A stretch of DNA of 64,000 nucleotides. Origin: Henningerozyma blattae CBS 6284 (Eukaryota > Ascomycota > Saccharomycetes > Saccharomycetales > Saccharomycetaceae). Each line of letters starts with the position of its first letter. Position 1 is the first letter of the stretch. Location: assembly GCF_000315915.1 (NCBI RefSeq), contig NC_020185.1, forward strand, positions 124,001-188,000, given 5' to 3'. This document shows, in pieces, positions 32,043 to 42,977 of the stretch. The position numbers were made by a program, and so were the translations under genes. The notes under the pieces are model-generated. The model saw nothing but the letters and a program-made list of their open reading frames with translations, was not told where the DNA came from and searched no databases.

Positions 32043-35000
32043 ATGCCAAAGAGTCAAAGTCATTCTTTAGAAGATCAAACAATAGCGCTTGTTAAAAAAT
32101 CATTTGAATCACCCGTTTTAAAACCTGATTGCATTAATGGTTTAGAAGTTCAGGAAATTCCTGCTATTATAGGAAATAGTCAACAATTAGGCAAAAAACG
32201 TAAAATTACTAGAGCGTGCATTAGATGTAGAGAACGTCATATCAAATGTCCCGGCAATGATCCATGCCAAAAATGTTTAGAAGCTAACCATATTTGTAAA
32301 TTTTCTGAACCAAATAAAAAAGTTATTGTTTCAATCAATTATCTAACAAAATTACATGATAATATTAAAACGTTAGAAGATGAAAACTCTAGCTTAAAGT
32401 TAGAGGTAAATAAACTGAAAAATAAACTTATTACCTCAAAATCAAAAATATTAAATGCCAATAAAAATGATATTACATCAAATTTATCTACAGAATTTAT
32501 TCAATTGCCAAAAATATCATTTTTTGACACTTCTACCACTACAAGAATTCCACCTACAACTTCTAATAATTACGATGACTTTCCTTCTGTTGCTAAAAAT
32601 AATATTAATAATAGCAATATAATAGAAAATTTCAATAACAACACTTATACTTCATCATCCAATGCATTAAAATATTCAAAATCTACCACAAACGTCCTCC
32701 CCTCTTTATCTTACTCACCCTCAGCTACTAGATCACCTACTTGTTTAAAGTTCAATACTTCAAGTCACTTTGAAGATAGTCTAATTCAGGCCAGAAATGT
32801 TATAGATCCAATTTCATCTCTTTCAGACTCCAAATATTCTGATAAAAATATTTCCCGAAACAATCTTCCTCCTGGCCATCAAGAACGATCTTCAACAATT
32901 ACTACGCCTAATAATACATTAGCAGTTCCTACAGGGGCAAGCAACTCAGCTATTAATATAACCAACTATAATAATTCAAATAAGCTTCATATTACTAATA
33001 CGCAAGAAAGCTCAGGAAATGATGAACAAATTGGTTCTAATTTTGCTCAAAGAAGTGGACGATTGGTTGAATCAAGCACCGGGCAGCATTACTTTGTTGG
33101 CTCCTCTTCAATGACACTATTTGGATTAGAAATCCAATCTTTAGTTACAAAATATTTAAAGAAGAGAGATGATAATGTAAAAAATAAAAAATTATCAACG
33201 TCTGATAAGCATAATACCATCAGTATAAATACTCTAACATCAAATGATGAAAAATTATTACCAAATGATACAAAAAGTAACGATATAATTCATGATACTA
33301 TTGAATATCTACAAAATAAAAACGTAAAGCAAATATCCAATGTGCCGACTTTAGATCCCGTGAATGAGGTTTTCCATGAAGAAGGAAATGCTTATAAGAT
33401 TATATTAAGTAGTAACGAAAATGATGACGATTTAGCAATGAATTTTAAATTTCCATCTTATTCATATGCAATTAATTTAGTAGACGCATTTTTGGCATTC
33501 AATGGCGGATGCTTTTATTTCTTTAATGAAGGCCTTGTTAGGTATGGATTAAAAAAAATTTACAATAATGAAAATTTTTATGAAGATCATACACTTCAAA
33601 CAATATGGCTCTGTAAGCTATTGCTAATATTTGCCATAGGAGAGATGTACCTGGGTCCTGCTAAAAATATACCAACTAAAAAAGCACAATCTCCTGATAT
33701 TGCAAAACTTCCTGGCTCAGGTTTTTTTGAGGAAGGCTCACGTCTTTTTGGTGTTCTTTTCTCAAATGGTAGGGTTGAAAATGTTACACTAGATGGCGGA
33801 ATAGAGGTTACTTTACTATATGCATTTTACTTACAAGTTGCAGACTGCACTGCCACATCTTATTTCTTTTTAGGAGAAGCGTTGAGAGCTTGCTTATTAT
33901 TAGGAATGCATGTAGATGCTCAGTCCGATACTTTATCCCGATGCGAAGTTGAACATAGGAGAAGATTATGGTGGACTGTTTATATGTTTGAAAGAATGTT
34001 GAGTAGTAAAGCAGGGCTTCCATTAAGTTTTACTGATAATACAATTTCTACAGAATTACCTTCCAATATAAATTGTGCTCAGGACAATGACATTCTTGCA
34101 AAATATTATTATTATGTAGAAGCTGCATATATTGGAGAATCTGTGAAAATTGTTCAGATTAATGGACAAATTTTATCAAAACTTTATCAACGACAACCTA
34201 GTTCAAATATTTTACCAATATTGAAAGATATTTTGAAACAGTTGCTAAATTGGAAATCCAATGTCCCAGAGAGTTTACAAGTAGATTTCAACGATCCATG
34301 CTTCAAAATTTCTCGTACATGTACAAATCTTTATACTGAATATTTCCAAGGTATTAATTTAAGTGTGAGGCCATTACTATTTCATTTTGTAACGCTTCAA
34401 TTAAGAGAGTACGACCAATCAAAAAGGTTTTTAAATCTTCATGGCTATTCTTCAACCATCATATCGTTACTAAACAGTTCGCTACATGCATCAATTAACA
34501 GTATCAAAACTTTATGGAGTCTCGCTGAACAGCAGATGCTAGCTTTATTTGGGTATATGGACAGAGAATATTTATTTACTGCTTCTTCTACTTTGGTATT
34601 GTTTAACACAGCTTTTGGTGTACATGAGCAAACTTCGGAATATTTGGATCAAGCTCTTACAATGTTTTCTAGAATGTCTAACTTAGGAAATCACCCAGCT
34701 GGTCTAAGAATGGCGCAGCTAATAACATTAATGGTAAATTTAGATTTCTATGGAGTAATGAAGGCCTTGATCCTTAAACATAACCCTGCAAATATTGATA
34801 CACACTCGGATAAGTACAGTACTTCAGATAATATAGATACAAAACTGAATACGGACTCAGTTTCTCAACAAAAGGGAAATTCATCGAGTGCAGATATAAA
34901 TTATGAGCATACTAATGACACATTACAGCCTATGAATTTCAAGGTTGATGAACAATCAACTTTGTTCGACCCTTTCAACGATATTGATGATAATGATATC

Positions 35001-35156
35001 CAACAATTATTAGAAACTTTAGATAAGGCAGACTACAGTGATACCATTTGGAAAGAGATTTCAGATCAAGCAATGTGGCTGGGTAATACAATGGACCCTA
35101 CTGGTGCAGCTGGTACTGAACTTGACTTTGGCGACATACATCCTTACAGGTTATAA
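32043..35156 (+). CDS. PUT3: Zn2Cys6 transcriptional activator of proline utilisation
   Basis: Nuclear activator of PUT1 and PUT2, allowing proline use as a nitrogen source. It is 1037 residues against 979 in S. cerevisiae. The binuclear zinc cluster is complete: Cys59, 62, 69, 75, 78, 85, with the ERHIKCPG segment characteristic of Put3. Then comes the linker PNKKVIVSINYLTKL and a dimerisation coiled coil (~105-130). A KKRK nuclear signal is at 51-54. An Asn/Ser-rich stretch is followed by a fungal-specific transcription factor domain (~480-900, with RRRLWWTVYMFER) and an acidic C-terminus, the likely activation domain. PUT3 followed by convergent URB1 matches YKL015W-YKL014C. Confidence 0.94.
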   Translation: MPKSQSHSLEDQTIALVKKSFESPVLKPDCINGLEVQEIPAIIGNSQQLGKKRKITRACIRCRERHIKCPGNDPCQKCLEANHICKFSEPNKKVIVSINYLTKLHDNIKTLEDENSSLKLEVNKLKNKLITSKSKILNANKNDITSNLSTEFIQLPKISFFDTSTTTRIPPTTSNNYDDFPSVAKNNINNSNIIENFNNNTYTSSSNALKYSKSTTNVLPSLSYSPSATRSPTCLKFNTSSHFEDSLIQARNVIDPISSLSDSKYSDKNISRNNLPPGHQERSSTITTPNNTLAVPTGASNSAINITNYNNSNKLHITNTQESSGNDEQIGSNFAQRSGRLVESSTGQHYFVGSSSMTLFGLEIQSLVTKYLKKRDDNVKNKKLSTSDKHNTISINTLTSNDEKLLPNDTKSNDIIHDTIEYLQNKNVKQISNVPTLDPVNEVFHEEGNAYKIILSSNENDDDLAMNFKFPSYSYAINLVDAFLAFNGGCFYFFNEGLVRYGLKKIYNNENFYEDHTLQTIWLCKLLLIFAIGEMYLGPAKNIPTKKAQSPDIAKLPGSGFFEEGSRLFGVLFSNGRVENVTLDGGIEVTLLYAFYLQVADCTATSYFFLGEALRACLLLGMHVDAQSDTLSRCEVEHRRRLWWTVYMFERMLSSKAGLPLSFTDNTISTELPSNINCAQDNDILAKYYYYVEAAYIGESVKIVQINGQILSKLYQRQPSSNILPILKDILKQLLNWKSNVPESLQVDFNDPCFKISRTCTNLYTEYFQGINLSVRPLLFHFVTLQLREYDQSKRFLNLHGYSSTIISLLNSSLHASINSIKTLWSLAEQQMLALFGYMDREYLFTASSTLVLFNTAFGVHEQTSEYLDQALTMFSRMSNLGNHPAGLRMAQLITLMVNLDFYGVMKALILKHNPANIDTHSDKYSTSDNIDTKLNTDSVSQQKGNSSSADINYEHTNDTLQPMNFKVDEQSTLFDPFNDIDDNDIQQLLETLDKADYSDTIWKEISDQAMWLGNTMDPTGAAGTELDFGDIHPYRL

Positions 35157-35315
35157 ACTGATGATCTGTGACATGTATTTAAGTCATAATGCAAATATCA
35201 AGTTAATAATATACAGTAATCAATGTAATAAATATTTTTTATAGAATCTATATAAATGCAAAGCATAATAGCTACAATTCAAAGTAGGTTGTATGATAAT
35301 CAACTCCAGCTTTGA

Positions 35316-38300
35316 TTATCTATTAATTCTTTTAGTTAAATTCTCAAAATCTCCAGAGGTCCAATCTCTCAATCTTTTCTGAGATTTACCGATCACAGTA
35401 AAGCCGCTTGCCAATTCTTTCACATTGATCACTTGTTCTTCCATAGTCAAAACTTTCTTTAAATTCTTTGTGTTATTCATATTTCTCTCGTAAATTAGTT
35501 TGGCTTGTTCTAATAAAGAGTTAGTGGATATATAATTAATTTCTAACGCAGACACGGAAGCAAACCTGGTTATTAGAGTTGATGCACCATCCTCAATTCT
35601 TTGAATATTGTAAAATATATGATTAATCATTGATCTCATTCTTACACTTAGGTTAGGTAAATTTAATAAGTTAGCCAACCATTCGATGATGCCTTTTCCT
35701 CTTAATAAATCGACATCTAATCTCGTCTGAACACCTTGTTCTAACCCTTCTAATACCCAAGCTAATTGTTGATAATAATTTTCTAAAAGATCGATTTTCT
35801 CGTTCATACCCATCAAATCTGCTAAAAGTGGGATATCACTTTTACGGACATACGGAGCGTTTAGTATCCAACGATAGGCAGGCTCATGTAAATTGGCGGC
35901 TGACTGTACTACAAGATCTGTCAATTTTGCAGTAAATCTCCAAACAATTGGTGCAATAATGTGCTTTTTCTCCATATCGTTTTTCGATTTTAAAATAGTA
36001 TTGATAATTTTCTTCAAGAAAATCTTCAGAATAGTACTTTCTTTAAAATTGTCATTTGTTTCTAAGGTATTCATCATTTGTTTTAACAATTCAAATGAAA
36101 TTTGATTTAACGATCCAGTTGTAGATAATCCAACGACTGCAACCTGGAAGATACCAGAGGCGATAAATTTCTTAGCATGGAATAAATATATCTGCTGCCC
36201 ATGTTCGTCTTTTGAAGAAGATACTAACTCTTCATTATGGACCGTTAACAAAAGTAAGAAAAGTGGGTCATATGTCTTTGAAGTATCAAAATAAGAGTCA
36301 CGATTTATTTCTTTATGAAACTTTTCAAAAGAATTCCAACTCTCCTGAATATTTTGAGCGGTGGGTATTGGAACTGGTATTCTAATATTTGGAAAATTCT
36401 TAACCGTATTATTAATTTTGTCCTTTTGCAAGGAAAGAATCAAACCTTCCGGTTTTTTTGTTATTAAGCTGACATCACCAATGAGTTCCAGCGTTTCTGA
36501 ATCTTGTTCTTCCAGTAAATCCCAATTATAAATATGATTAGTCCAGGAAGTAGACAGTTGAGTTTCCAGTTCTTCCAAAAGCTGCAATAATATTCTATCT
36601 TTTGCAGACAGAGAACCTGAATAACATGTCAAAATAGTCAATTGAATATGTGTATTACTATTATTAGAGGGGTCTAAATGAAATAGGCAGTAAATCAGAG
36701 TTGAGATAAAAAAGGAAGCCTCCGATTTATTTTCTTTTATAGTGAAAACGGTTTTTTCATTGTTTAAAAGAATTGGTAAGATTCTGGTACTTTCTAGTTT
36801 TTCTTTAGTACTAGAAAGAGCAATAAAGGTAATATACTTGATAACCAAGTTATCCGAAACCCACCTACTGCCTAACACTGCTTCTAATTGGGCATTCAAA
36901 ATATTTTTATGAACCATATTCCAAATATTAACCGTTTTCAACAAACTCATTGTACTTGATAACAATTCAGCAAATGATGGGGATAACTCAGATGCTTCGA
37001 CCAAATATTTTGTAATATATAATATCAACTTATTTAACCATTTTTTGACTGATTCATCTTTAAAATCTTGAATTAGATATACAAAGGAAACTGCCTCTTT
37101 TGAATATTTGTGAGAATATTCTGCAGTAATATACTTTAATACTACATCCTTTTGATCCCTTGTTAAAAAATGAGAAAACTTGGTAAATAATTGTAAATAC
37201 TCGTTGTTCAGCTTGTCCTTATTTTCTTCAAATATCCTCCACACAATATTGAAAGTATCGTGAAAAATAGAATCTAAATCAACATCTTGAATATCAGGAA
37301 GGTTGATTGCAGCACTAATGAGAAATGGCAAGGAATGGTCTAATTTCTTCAAAACTGGTTGAAAGACATCAAAGGAAAAGTAGCTAGACTTCAAATAAGA
37401 TGTCAATAAGTCGCAATTTAAATCACTTGTGGTAATAGTATTTAAAAATGTAGTTGAATCAAAGTCATCTACCCTATTTGAGGAAACAAATGCTAAAACT
37501 AATTGTTTAATAGCCGGTGAATTAATAGTAAGCATCTTACTTATTAGACTATAAGGAATATGATTTTTGGAAGAATACAATACTTTCTGTAAGCTTGTGA
37601 AAATTTCACCATTGTTAAATTCTAAATTTTTGGATAGCAATGGCAATATATCTTCTGGAGATAAACATTTGATAGTGGCATTTAAGAAAGGCATTATTTC
37701 TGGATTAGTAGAATCAACATTACTTAAGGAAGTTGATAGCCAGTTATTAACAAATGTAATAAATTGGCAATCAGAAAGTTTCAAATTTTGGAAAATGTTG
37801 ATTAATGCAGTCGCTATAAATAAATATTTATTCATAGAGGAGGATGTCGATGGATCTTCAATATTTCTGAAAATATTATTAATGAATTGTTTATCCATTA
37901 TTTTGAATGACGAATTAGATAATGTCATTTTTGTTAATAATGTTAATAAATTATCTACACTTTCTTTGAAGGAGCTATTAAATTCAATTAACTCATCTTC
38001 TAATATTATGCTTAATCTGAAAAATATTGCAGAAACATCAAAAACTGAAGTTGGAATACGATTCATATTATCTAATTCGTTGTATTTTGACAACATTATA
38101 TGTTGGAAAAAAGACTTAGTCGAAATGTCTTTCAATAGATACTGATCTTGGTTTAAAATAAACAATTTCTTTTCATAGTTTTTGAAATTCAAATACACAT
38201 CAACTAACTTCTTGGAGACGCCGGTTAAATGATCATCAATAGCTCTTTTAATACCGTCAAGGCTTTCACCAATAATCACCATATTTCTTAGTGTAATTAA

Positions 38301-40547
38301 TACCCATTTAACGAGTAGATCAGAATCGAAATTTTTTGCCACATATTTCCATTGCTCCATTAAACACATGATGAATGGAGAAACATTATTGTAGTTATTC
38401 GATATATCAACATATTTGTAAGGTATTTTCATACAAAAAGATATGATTTGATCAATAAATTTAAAAATCTTATTCAAATTTTCGTCTGTTGAATTACACT
38501 GATTAGTAATAACTTGTAAACTGTTAATTAGACAGTCAATCTGAGATGCTTGAAAATTATTAAATAAAATTGTTCCTTTCAATAATGAAGATAAAAGGTT
38601 AGAGATTGTCGTAGACATAATATTTGTTGTATTAATAGAAGATGATAGTTTTAATAAAGTAACAAATAGACTATTAGAACTTTCTGTAGAATTCCACCAC
38701 TTGGCTTGACTGGGGCTAAATTCTTGGAATTGTAAGAAATTATCTAAAATAGCAAATTCAATACCTGTGAAATTTGTTTCCTTCTTCATTAAATCAGTAT
38801 ATACATTTGATTGTGGTAAATGTATGCTGAAAAAATTGGGGAAAAATTTACTATAATACTTAAATATTACTGTAAGTGACAGGATTAGAATTAAATTATC
38901 TTTTTTCTTTGTGTATGATTGATTTAGACTATTCAATAATATATTTAAATCGGGAATATTTGATTGGAAAGAATTTGACAACAGAAGTTTTGATGATGTC
39001 CAACCTTTTCTATCGTACAATTTCAAAATTGTTTCGTATTTTTTGAAACTAAAGATTATCAATTGACAAGCTAATTGCCTAAAAATTAAACAGTCATCTT
39101 GTAAAGCTTGGGTTAGAAATTTCTTTGATAAGCATGATGGGAATATATTTTCCATTACAAGATCTGCAGAAGGTATCATGTTTGTTTCAACTTTATCAAT
39201 GAAAGATGGGATTGGTAGATTAATCATTCTTCCAATGATCATTGTAGAACCAAACCAATAAGATGTCATCCCTGGAGTATGAGAACCCTGAGAAGCTAAT
39301 AGATTGGCGTAAGGTGGGATTAGTTCAGAAACATGATTTAAAATTGAAATTACAATATGTGCCTGAGATTCATCTTCCCAAGGTTTAAAACTTTTCAATA
39401 CCTTAAATAATAATTTATTATAAACCCTAAATTCTTTTTTGTTTACAATAAGTGGAACACCATGTGATGATATTGATGATTTGGGATCTTTATTGTTTAT
39501 ATCAGAAATCTTATCATCCACTTGCTTAGAAGTTGTGAAATTAACCGGAATATTACGATTCAAAGGTGATTCTGTAAACCAAACACAATCATCTGGGAAA
39601 GCAACACTAAAGTTTGGATGTGTACAATAAATAGTAAAAAATTCATTAATTTTCTTTATTAATCCTTTGTCGTTTGATTTATAAAAATAATGTATCTTAT
39701 TAATTGTCAATTCATTTAAAATTTTAATTTTTGTCATTTTTTTAAAGAGAGGTTCCATTAAAATAGATTTAATAAAGCAATCTATAGTTATTTCCATTAT
39801 TTCAATACAATCAACTTTGTCCATATATTTCAACCAAGCACTCATGATTTTGGTATTCTCCGTTAAAAGATCCTTTCTTAATTGACTTGGACATAGATTA
39901 ATCAAATCAATCCAAAATTCAATAAAAATAGTTCTTGTAGTCCTATTAACTTTAGTAACCACTGTTCTAGCTTGAGATAATTCAGACTTGGGCGGTGTTA
40001 AAACATTAACAAAGTTGGCTGAATTTAAATCAAAGTTAGATAAAAAATCTACTAAATGTTTGTTATTATTAAAATTTAAAATAGTTTTTAAAAGAGATAG
40101 GATGCCTTGGCAAAGTGCAGTTTTAGTATTCTGTAAGCCATGATAAAGAGCCTTTGTATAATCTATTATGATTGAATGGATCAAAGTATCCCCATAGGTT
40201 AAAATATTAATATCAGTGGTACCATTCTGTAAAACAGTTAAAATATTATTTATTATAGTAGTTGTTGATGTGAGTTTGGCAACAAGATTAACTTCTGCAT
40301 AATAAGACCAGAGTTGAATAATTTGTGCACCGAAACCCTTTTCAAGGAACTTAATCAATGGTTGGAAATCTTTTGAATCACCTTCTCTTTCTAGTTCTTC
40401 TAATATACTTGATATTTTTTCCAAAATACCAACCTCCTCTTTATAGGAACTGTTTGCAAATTTCATACTTTCATTTTTTGAACTGTTCCAGCCGCCATAT
40501 GCATTTTTAGATACAACAGTCGAAGATGAATTGGCAGAAGATTTCAT
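35316..40547 (-). CDS. URB1: 60S ribosome biogenesis factor Urb1 (Npa1)
   Basis: A very large nucleolar protein needed for early pre-60S assembly and 25S/5.8S rRNA processing. It is 1743 residues against 1764 in S. cerevisiae. It is an all-helical, HEAT-like protein without catalytic motifs, so identification rests on size, on the Npa1-like N-terminus (KFLEKGFGAQIIQLWSYYAE, ~65-84) and on the position between PUT3 and ARC19. Its promoter has a perfect PAC and an RRPE-like element, the signature of yeast ribosome-biogenesis genes. Frames of up to 192 codons on the other strand are shadows. Confidence 0.93.
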   Translation of the reverse strand: MKSSANSSSTVVSKNAYGGWNSSKNESMKFANSSYKEEVGILEKISSILEELEREGDSKDFQPLIKFLEKGFGAQIIQLWSYYAEVNLVAKLTSTTTIINNILTVLQNGTTDINILTYGDTLIHSIIIDYTKALYHGLQNTKTALCQGILSLLKTILNFNNNKHLVDFLSNFDLNSANFVNVLTPPKSELSQARTVVTKVNRTTRTIFIEFWIDLINLCPSQLRKDLLTENTKIMSAWLKYMDKVDCIEIMEITIDCFIKSILMEPLFKKMTKIKILNELTINKIHYFYKSNDKGLIKKINEFFTIYCTHPNFSVAFPDDCVWFTESPLNRNIPVNFTTSKQVDDKISDINNKDPKSSISSHGVPLIVNKKEFRVYNKLLFKVLKSFKPWEDESQAHIVISILNHVSELIPPYANLLASQGSHTPGMTSYWFGSTMIIGRMINLPIPSFIDKVETNMIPSADLVMENIFPSCLSKKFLTQALQDDCLIFRQLACQLIIFSFKKYETILKLYDRKGWTSSKLLLSNSFQSNIPDLNILLNSLNQSYTKKKDNLILILSLTVIFKYYSKFFPNFFSIHLPQSNVYTDLMKKETNFTGIEFAILDNFLQFQEFSPSQAKWWNSTESSNSLFVTLLKLSSSINTTNIMSTTISNLLSSLLKGTILFNNFQASQIDCLINSLQVITNQCNSTDENLNKIFKFIDQIISFCMKIPYKYVDISNNYNNVSPFIMCLMEQWKYVAKNFDSDLLVKWVLITLRNMVIIGESLDGIKRAIDDHLTGVSKKLVDVYLNFKNYEKKLFILNQDQYLLKDISTKSFFQHIMLSKYNELDNMNRIPTSVFDVSAIFFRLSIILEDELIEFNSSFKESVDNLLTLLTKMTLSNSSFKIMDKQFINNIFRNIEDPSTSSSMNKYLFIATALINIFQNLKLSDCQFITFVNNWLSTSLSNVDSTNPEIMPFLNATIKCLSPEDILPLLSKNLEFNNGEIFTSLQKVLYSSKNHIPYSLISKMLTINSPAIKQLVLAFVSSNRVDDFDSTTFLNTITTSDLNCDLLTSYLKSSYFSFDVFQPVLKKLDHSLPFLISAAINLPDIQDVDLDSIFHDTFNIVWRIFEENKDKLNNEYLQLFTKFSHFLTRDQKDVVLKYITAEYSHKYSKEAVSFVYLIQDFKDESVKKWLNKLILYITKYLVEASELSPSFAELLSSTMSLLKTVNIWNMVHKNILNAQLEAVLGSRWVSDNLVIKYITFIALSSTKEKLESTRILPILLNNEKTVFTIKENKSEASFFISTLIYCLFHLDPSNNSNTHIQLTILTCYSGSLSAKDRILLQLLEELETQLSTSWTNHIYNWDLLEEQDSETLELIGDVSLITKKPEGLILSLQKDKINNTVKNFPNIRIPVPIPTAQNIQESWNSFEKFHKEINRDSYFDTSKTYDPLFLLLLTVHNEELVSSSKDEHGQQIYLFHAKKFIASGIFQVAVVGLSTTGSLNQISFELLKQMMNTLETNDNFKESTILKIFLKKIINTILKSKNDMEKKHIIAPIVWRFTAKLTDLVVQSAANLHEPAYRWILNAPYVRKSDIPLLADLMGMNEKIDLLENYYQQLAWVLEGLEQGVQTRLDVDLLRGKGIIEWLANLLNLPNLSVRMRSMINHIFYNIQRIEDGASTLITRFASVSALEINYISTNSLLEQAKLIYERNMNNTKNLKKVLTMEEQVINVKELASGFTVIGKSQKRLRDWTSGDFENLTKRINR

Positions 40548-40683
40548 TCTTCATCAATTAGATCTTATGGTAATGTCTTTTCTTGTATTTACAAGTAACC
40601 TTAATTATAACCACGAAAGCAGTGTTTTCAGGTTTGTATCTAAAAGTATACGTTTAATATACCTATGTTATGCATACTTGCAA

Positions 40684-40691
40684 GCGATGAG
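40684..40691 (+). promoter_or_regulatory. PAC element, URB1 promoter
   Basis: GCGATGAG, exact PAC core bound by Dot6/Tod6, about 140 bp upstream of URB1. Confidence 0.6.
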
Positions 40692-40710
40692 ATGGAATAA
40701 TAAATTCAAT

Positions 40711-40720
40711 AAAATTTTCA
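40711..40720 (-). promoter_or_regulatory. RRPE-like element, URB1 promoter
   Basis: TGAAAATTTT on the minus strand, one A short of the usual TGAAAAATTT; 20 bp from the PAC, a typical pairing. Confidence 0.5.
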
Positions 40721-40732
40721 TCATATTTCTAG

Positions 40733-40739
40733 TTACCCG
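40733..40739 (-). promoter_or_regulatory. Reb1 site
   Basis: TTACCCG (CGGGTAA on the minus strand), exact general-regulatory-factor Reb1 core, in the URB1/INA22 divergent promoter. Confidence 0.5.
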
Positions 40740-40988
40740 GGCTGTTTCCTGATTGTTTCTAGAAGATTTCCAGATACCGAAGTGCAGATTTTGAACAGAT
40801 TTATAAAAGGTTACCAAGAAAGAGAAGACGTGAAAGATAAATAAAGGCGCTACCATTCTTCAATAGGATATTTTTAGTATATAATAAATCAATCAATACA
40901 AATGTAAATGTAAAGATCAAAAAGTATATATAACTCTTCTCGTTTAATAAAAATCGAACACCCAATATACCATTTTAATAACTTAAAA

Positions 40989-41627
40989 ATGCTCAATAAT
41001 ATAATCAAAATAACTCTTAAAAACCATATTAGACCATTATTTTTAAAAAATGGTCCCAATGTCGATAGAGTTTCGGTAATGAACTTAAAATTGAACCTTA
41101 TTAAAAGACACAACAGTACTGATATAAAAACTTTGAAAAATAAAAGAGTTGAGGAAAAAGATAGGCTTATAAAACCAATTGTGGTATTTGTAATATTTGT
41201 AGGAGCATTGAGCAGTGTCACTAATGAAAAGAAGAAATATCAGGATCTCTTGCGTCGTTATGAGTTAAAGATATCGATACTAGAACAATTAATTAACAAA
41301 GCTAAAAGAAATGATTTTCAATTTAATATTGATGAAGAAATGATATCAGTCAATAGATTATTCAGGAATTCAGAAATAAGTAATAATAAGTTATTCTTGA
41401 AAAGCAAAGATATTCTAAAGCAAACAGACACATCCGTGACTTCTGCCAATGATACTATTGAAGAAGATGAAAACCAAATATGGCAATCTATCTTAAAAGA
41501 GATGGAAGCTGAACCACAACTTAATAAAGTGGAAGAGGTTACATCAACTCCGCCAACCAAGGACATTCCTAAAAGCACAAAACTTAAAGAACAATCTCAG
41601 AAACCACAAGTGTCTGGATACTTATAA
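40989..41627 (+). CDS. INA22: mitochondrial inner membrane assembly factor Ina22-like (F1Fo-ATP synthase)
   Basis: Ina22 and Ina17 form the INAC complex, which assists assembly of the peripheral stalk of ATP synthase. It is 212 residues against about 216. The N-terminus is basic and hydroxylated (presequence-like, ~1-45). One transmembrane segment lies at ~60-78 (IVVFVIFVGALSSV). The conserved NEKKKYQDLLRRYELKISIL follows at the start of a coiled-coil domain in the intermembrane space. The tail is low-complexity. In S. cerevisiae the gene is YIR024C next to MND2; here it sits between URB1 and ARC19 on the merged gene order. The assignment is by layout and recalled similarity. Confidence 0.8.
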   Translation: MLNNIIKITLKNHIRPLFLKNGPNVDRVSVMNLKLNLIKRHNSTDIKTLKNKRVEEKDRLIKPIVVFVIFVGALSSVTNEKKKYQDLLRRYELKISILEQLINKAKRNDFQFNIDEEMISVNRLFRNSEISNNKLFLKSKDILKQTDTSVTSANDTIEEDENQIWQSILKEMEAEPQLNKVEEVTSTPPTKDIPKSTKLKEQSQKPQVSGYL

Positions 41628-41885
41628 TTTGGTGTATGTACTTTGTAAACCATATAAATTGAAGCTGTATATGCACAACCTGTAATTAAAATCTCAATAT
41701 TTGAAGGAATACTACAAAAAAAAGAACTAATGGTATATATTCTACAAATAGGTTTATTTATTGATCACTTACTTTACAAATATATAAATATGCGTATAAA
41801 ATATATGATACTGAACTTTTCAAAATAGTAGTATTTCGTATTTCTTAATAATATTATTTGTAATTTTTTTATTTCCATATACTGT

Positions 41886-42401
41886 TTAATAAACAAATTC
41901 CCCTAAATAAGCTTCAGCAACAAACCTTGCTCTTGCGTTTAAGAACAGCTTCATCTCACTGATTTCTTTGTCTACTTCTTCCATGAATTCGATTATAAAG
42001 TCTACTAACTTATTTGTCTTCATGGTTTCAGTATGGTAATTTGTAATTAAAAATGAAATGCTATAACCTTTAATTGGTACACGTCTTAAAATGTAAAATG
42101 CCTCCGCTCTTTGTTCCAAAAATCTAGTAAATTTATGAACCAGGATTTGTTCAATTTCATCCGCTTGTTTAACTTTGATGCTTACACGAACTGAATTAAC
42201 ACTTGGCTCGATCAAAACTTGGTCATTTTCATTTCTGGCAATTTGCATTGGTTGTAATAATAATTCTGCACTTGTATTTGGAACTTCCACCTCTGGTCTA
42301 TTGTGTCTTTCAACTTCTTGAGATGAAAAATTACTTAAAGTTAAAGCTGCTTCCAAAGAATAACGCACAGCAGTTAAATAAGGACGTAATGATTGAGACA
42401 T
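41886..42401 (-). CDS. ARC19: ARP2/3 complex subunit ARPC4
   Basis: Core subunit of the actin-nucleating Arp2/3 complex that drives cortical actin patches and endocytosis. It is 171 residues, the same length as in S. cerevisiae, and very conserved: it opens with [19 protein letters not shown] and includes [20 protein letters not shown] and an FVAEAYL end. Next to URB1 in the order YKL014C-YKL013C. Confidence 0.98.
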   Translation of the reverse strand: MSQSLRPYLTAVRYSLEAALTLSNFSSQEVERHNRPEVEVPNTSAELLLQPMQIARNENDQVLIEPSVNSVRVSIKVKQADEIEQILVHKFTRFLEQRAEAFYILRRVPIKGYSISFLITNYHTETMKTNKLVDFIIEFMEEVDKEISEMKLFLNARARFVAEAYLGEFVY

Positions 42402-42669
42402 GATTTTATGTGTTTTAAATTTTTCTTTTATTTAAAAATTGTGATATGATGCAAATTCTAACCACTGTATAACCAATTGTTTGCACTACTATTCTGTGTA
42501 AGTACGTGATTAAAATTCGATGAAATTGATTCTTAAGAGACAGAAGCCTGTATTTGTTTTGTAACCCAATTAGTTCATCAATTCTTTATATGTTTGCTTA
42601 AGCTTAGTATTAAAATTTCATCATTAACTAACTTGATTGCAATATTCGGCCCCTTTCAGATCCGATTTA

Positions 42670-42676
42670 TTACCCG
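42670..42676 (-). promoter_or_regulatory. Reb1 site
   Basis: TTACCCG, the Reb1 core in reverse, about 270 bp upstream of ARC19. Confidence 0.45.
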
Positions 42677-42719
42677 GATACAGCCAAGAAAAAAAGGGCT
42701 GGTAAATTTATAGCCCTAG

Positions 42720-42727
42720 AACCCTAA
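42720..42727 (+). promoter_or_regulatory. Tbf1-like site
   Basis: AACCCTAA, 50 bp from the Reb1 site; matches the ACCCTAA core bound by Tbf1. Confidence 0.4.
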
Positions 42728-42970
42728 TTCCACGATCTTCATCGATCGTAAATTATTAAGATAATAGACTTAAAAATTAAAAGTATCTACAAAGTAAGAC
42801 CATTTATTAAGTGACGTATATTTTGTAAATATTTATTGTATCGAATGACTCCTGTTGATTGCGGGGTGTTATTTATTATTTTGTTTATAAATTCTTGAAA
42901 TACTTTATTTCAAAAATTTCCCATTTTTTTATGGTAAGACTATGTCCATAAAAGCTGGGCCAATCGGTGC

Positions 42971-42977
42971 TTAGTAA
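42971..42977 (+). promoter_or_regulatory. Yap1-type response element, SRX1 promoter
   Basis: TTAGTAA fits the Yap1 site TTASTMA. It lies 574 bp before SRX1, which is a Yap1 target in S. cerevisiae. A 7-mer alone is weak evidence. Confidence 0.35.

Larger units (their letters stand above)
40548..40988. other. divergent promoter region of URB1 and INA22
   Basis: About 440 bp. It holds PAC (40684-40691), an RRPE-like site (40711-40720) and a Reb1 site (40733-40739), all within 190 bp of the URB1 start. Confidence 0.6.

Noticed and set aside
32043..35156. DAL81 as identity, suggested by neighbours from the YIR02x region
   Set aside because: The zinc cluster and its linker match Put3 (ERHIKCPG, PNKKVIVS), and URB1 follows as it does after PUT3.
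37567..38145. 192-codon plus-strand frame inside URB1
   Set aside because: Lies wholly within a well-supported gene on the other strand; its composition mirrors the antisense of URB1.
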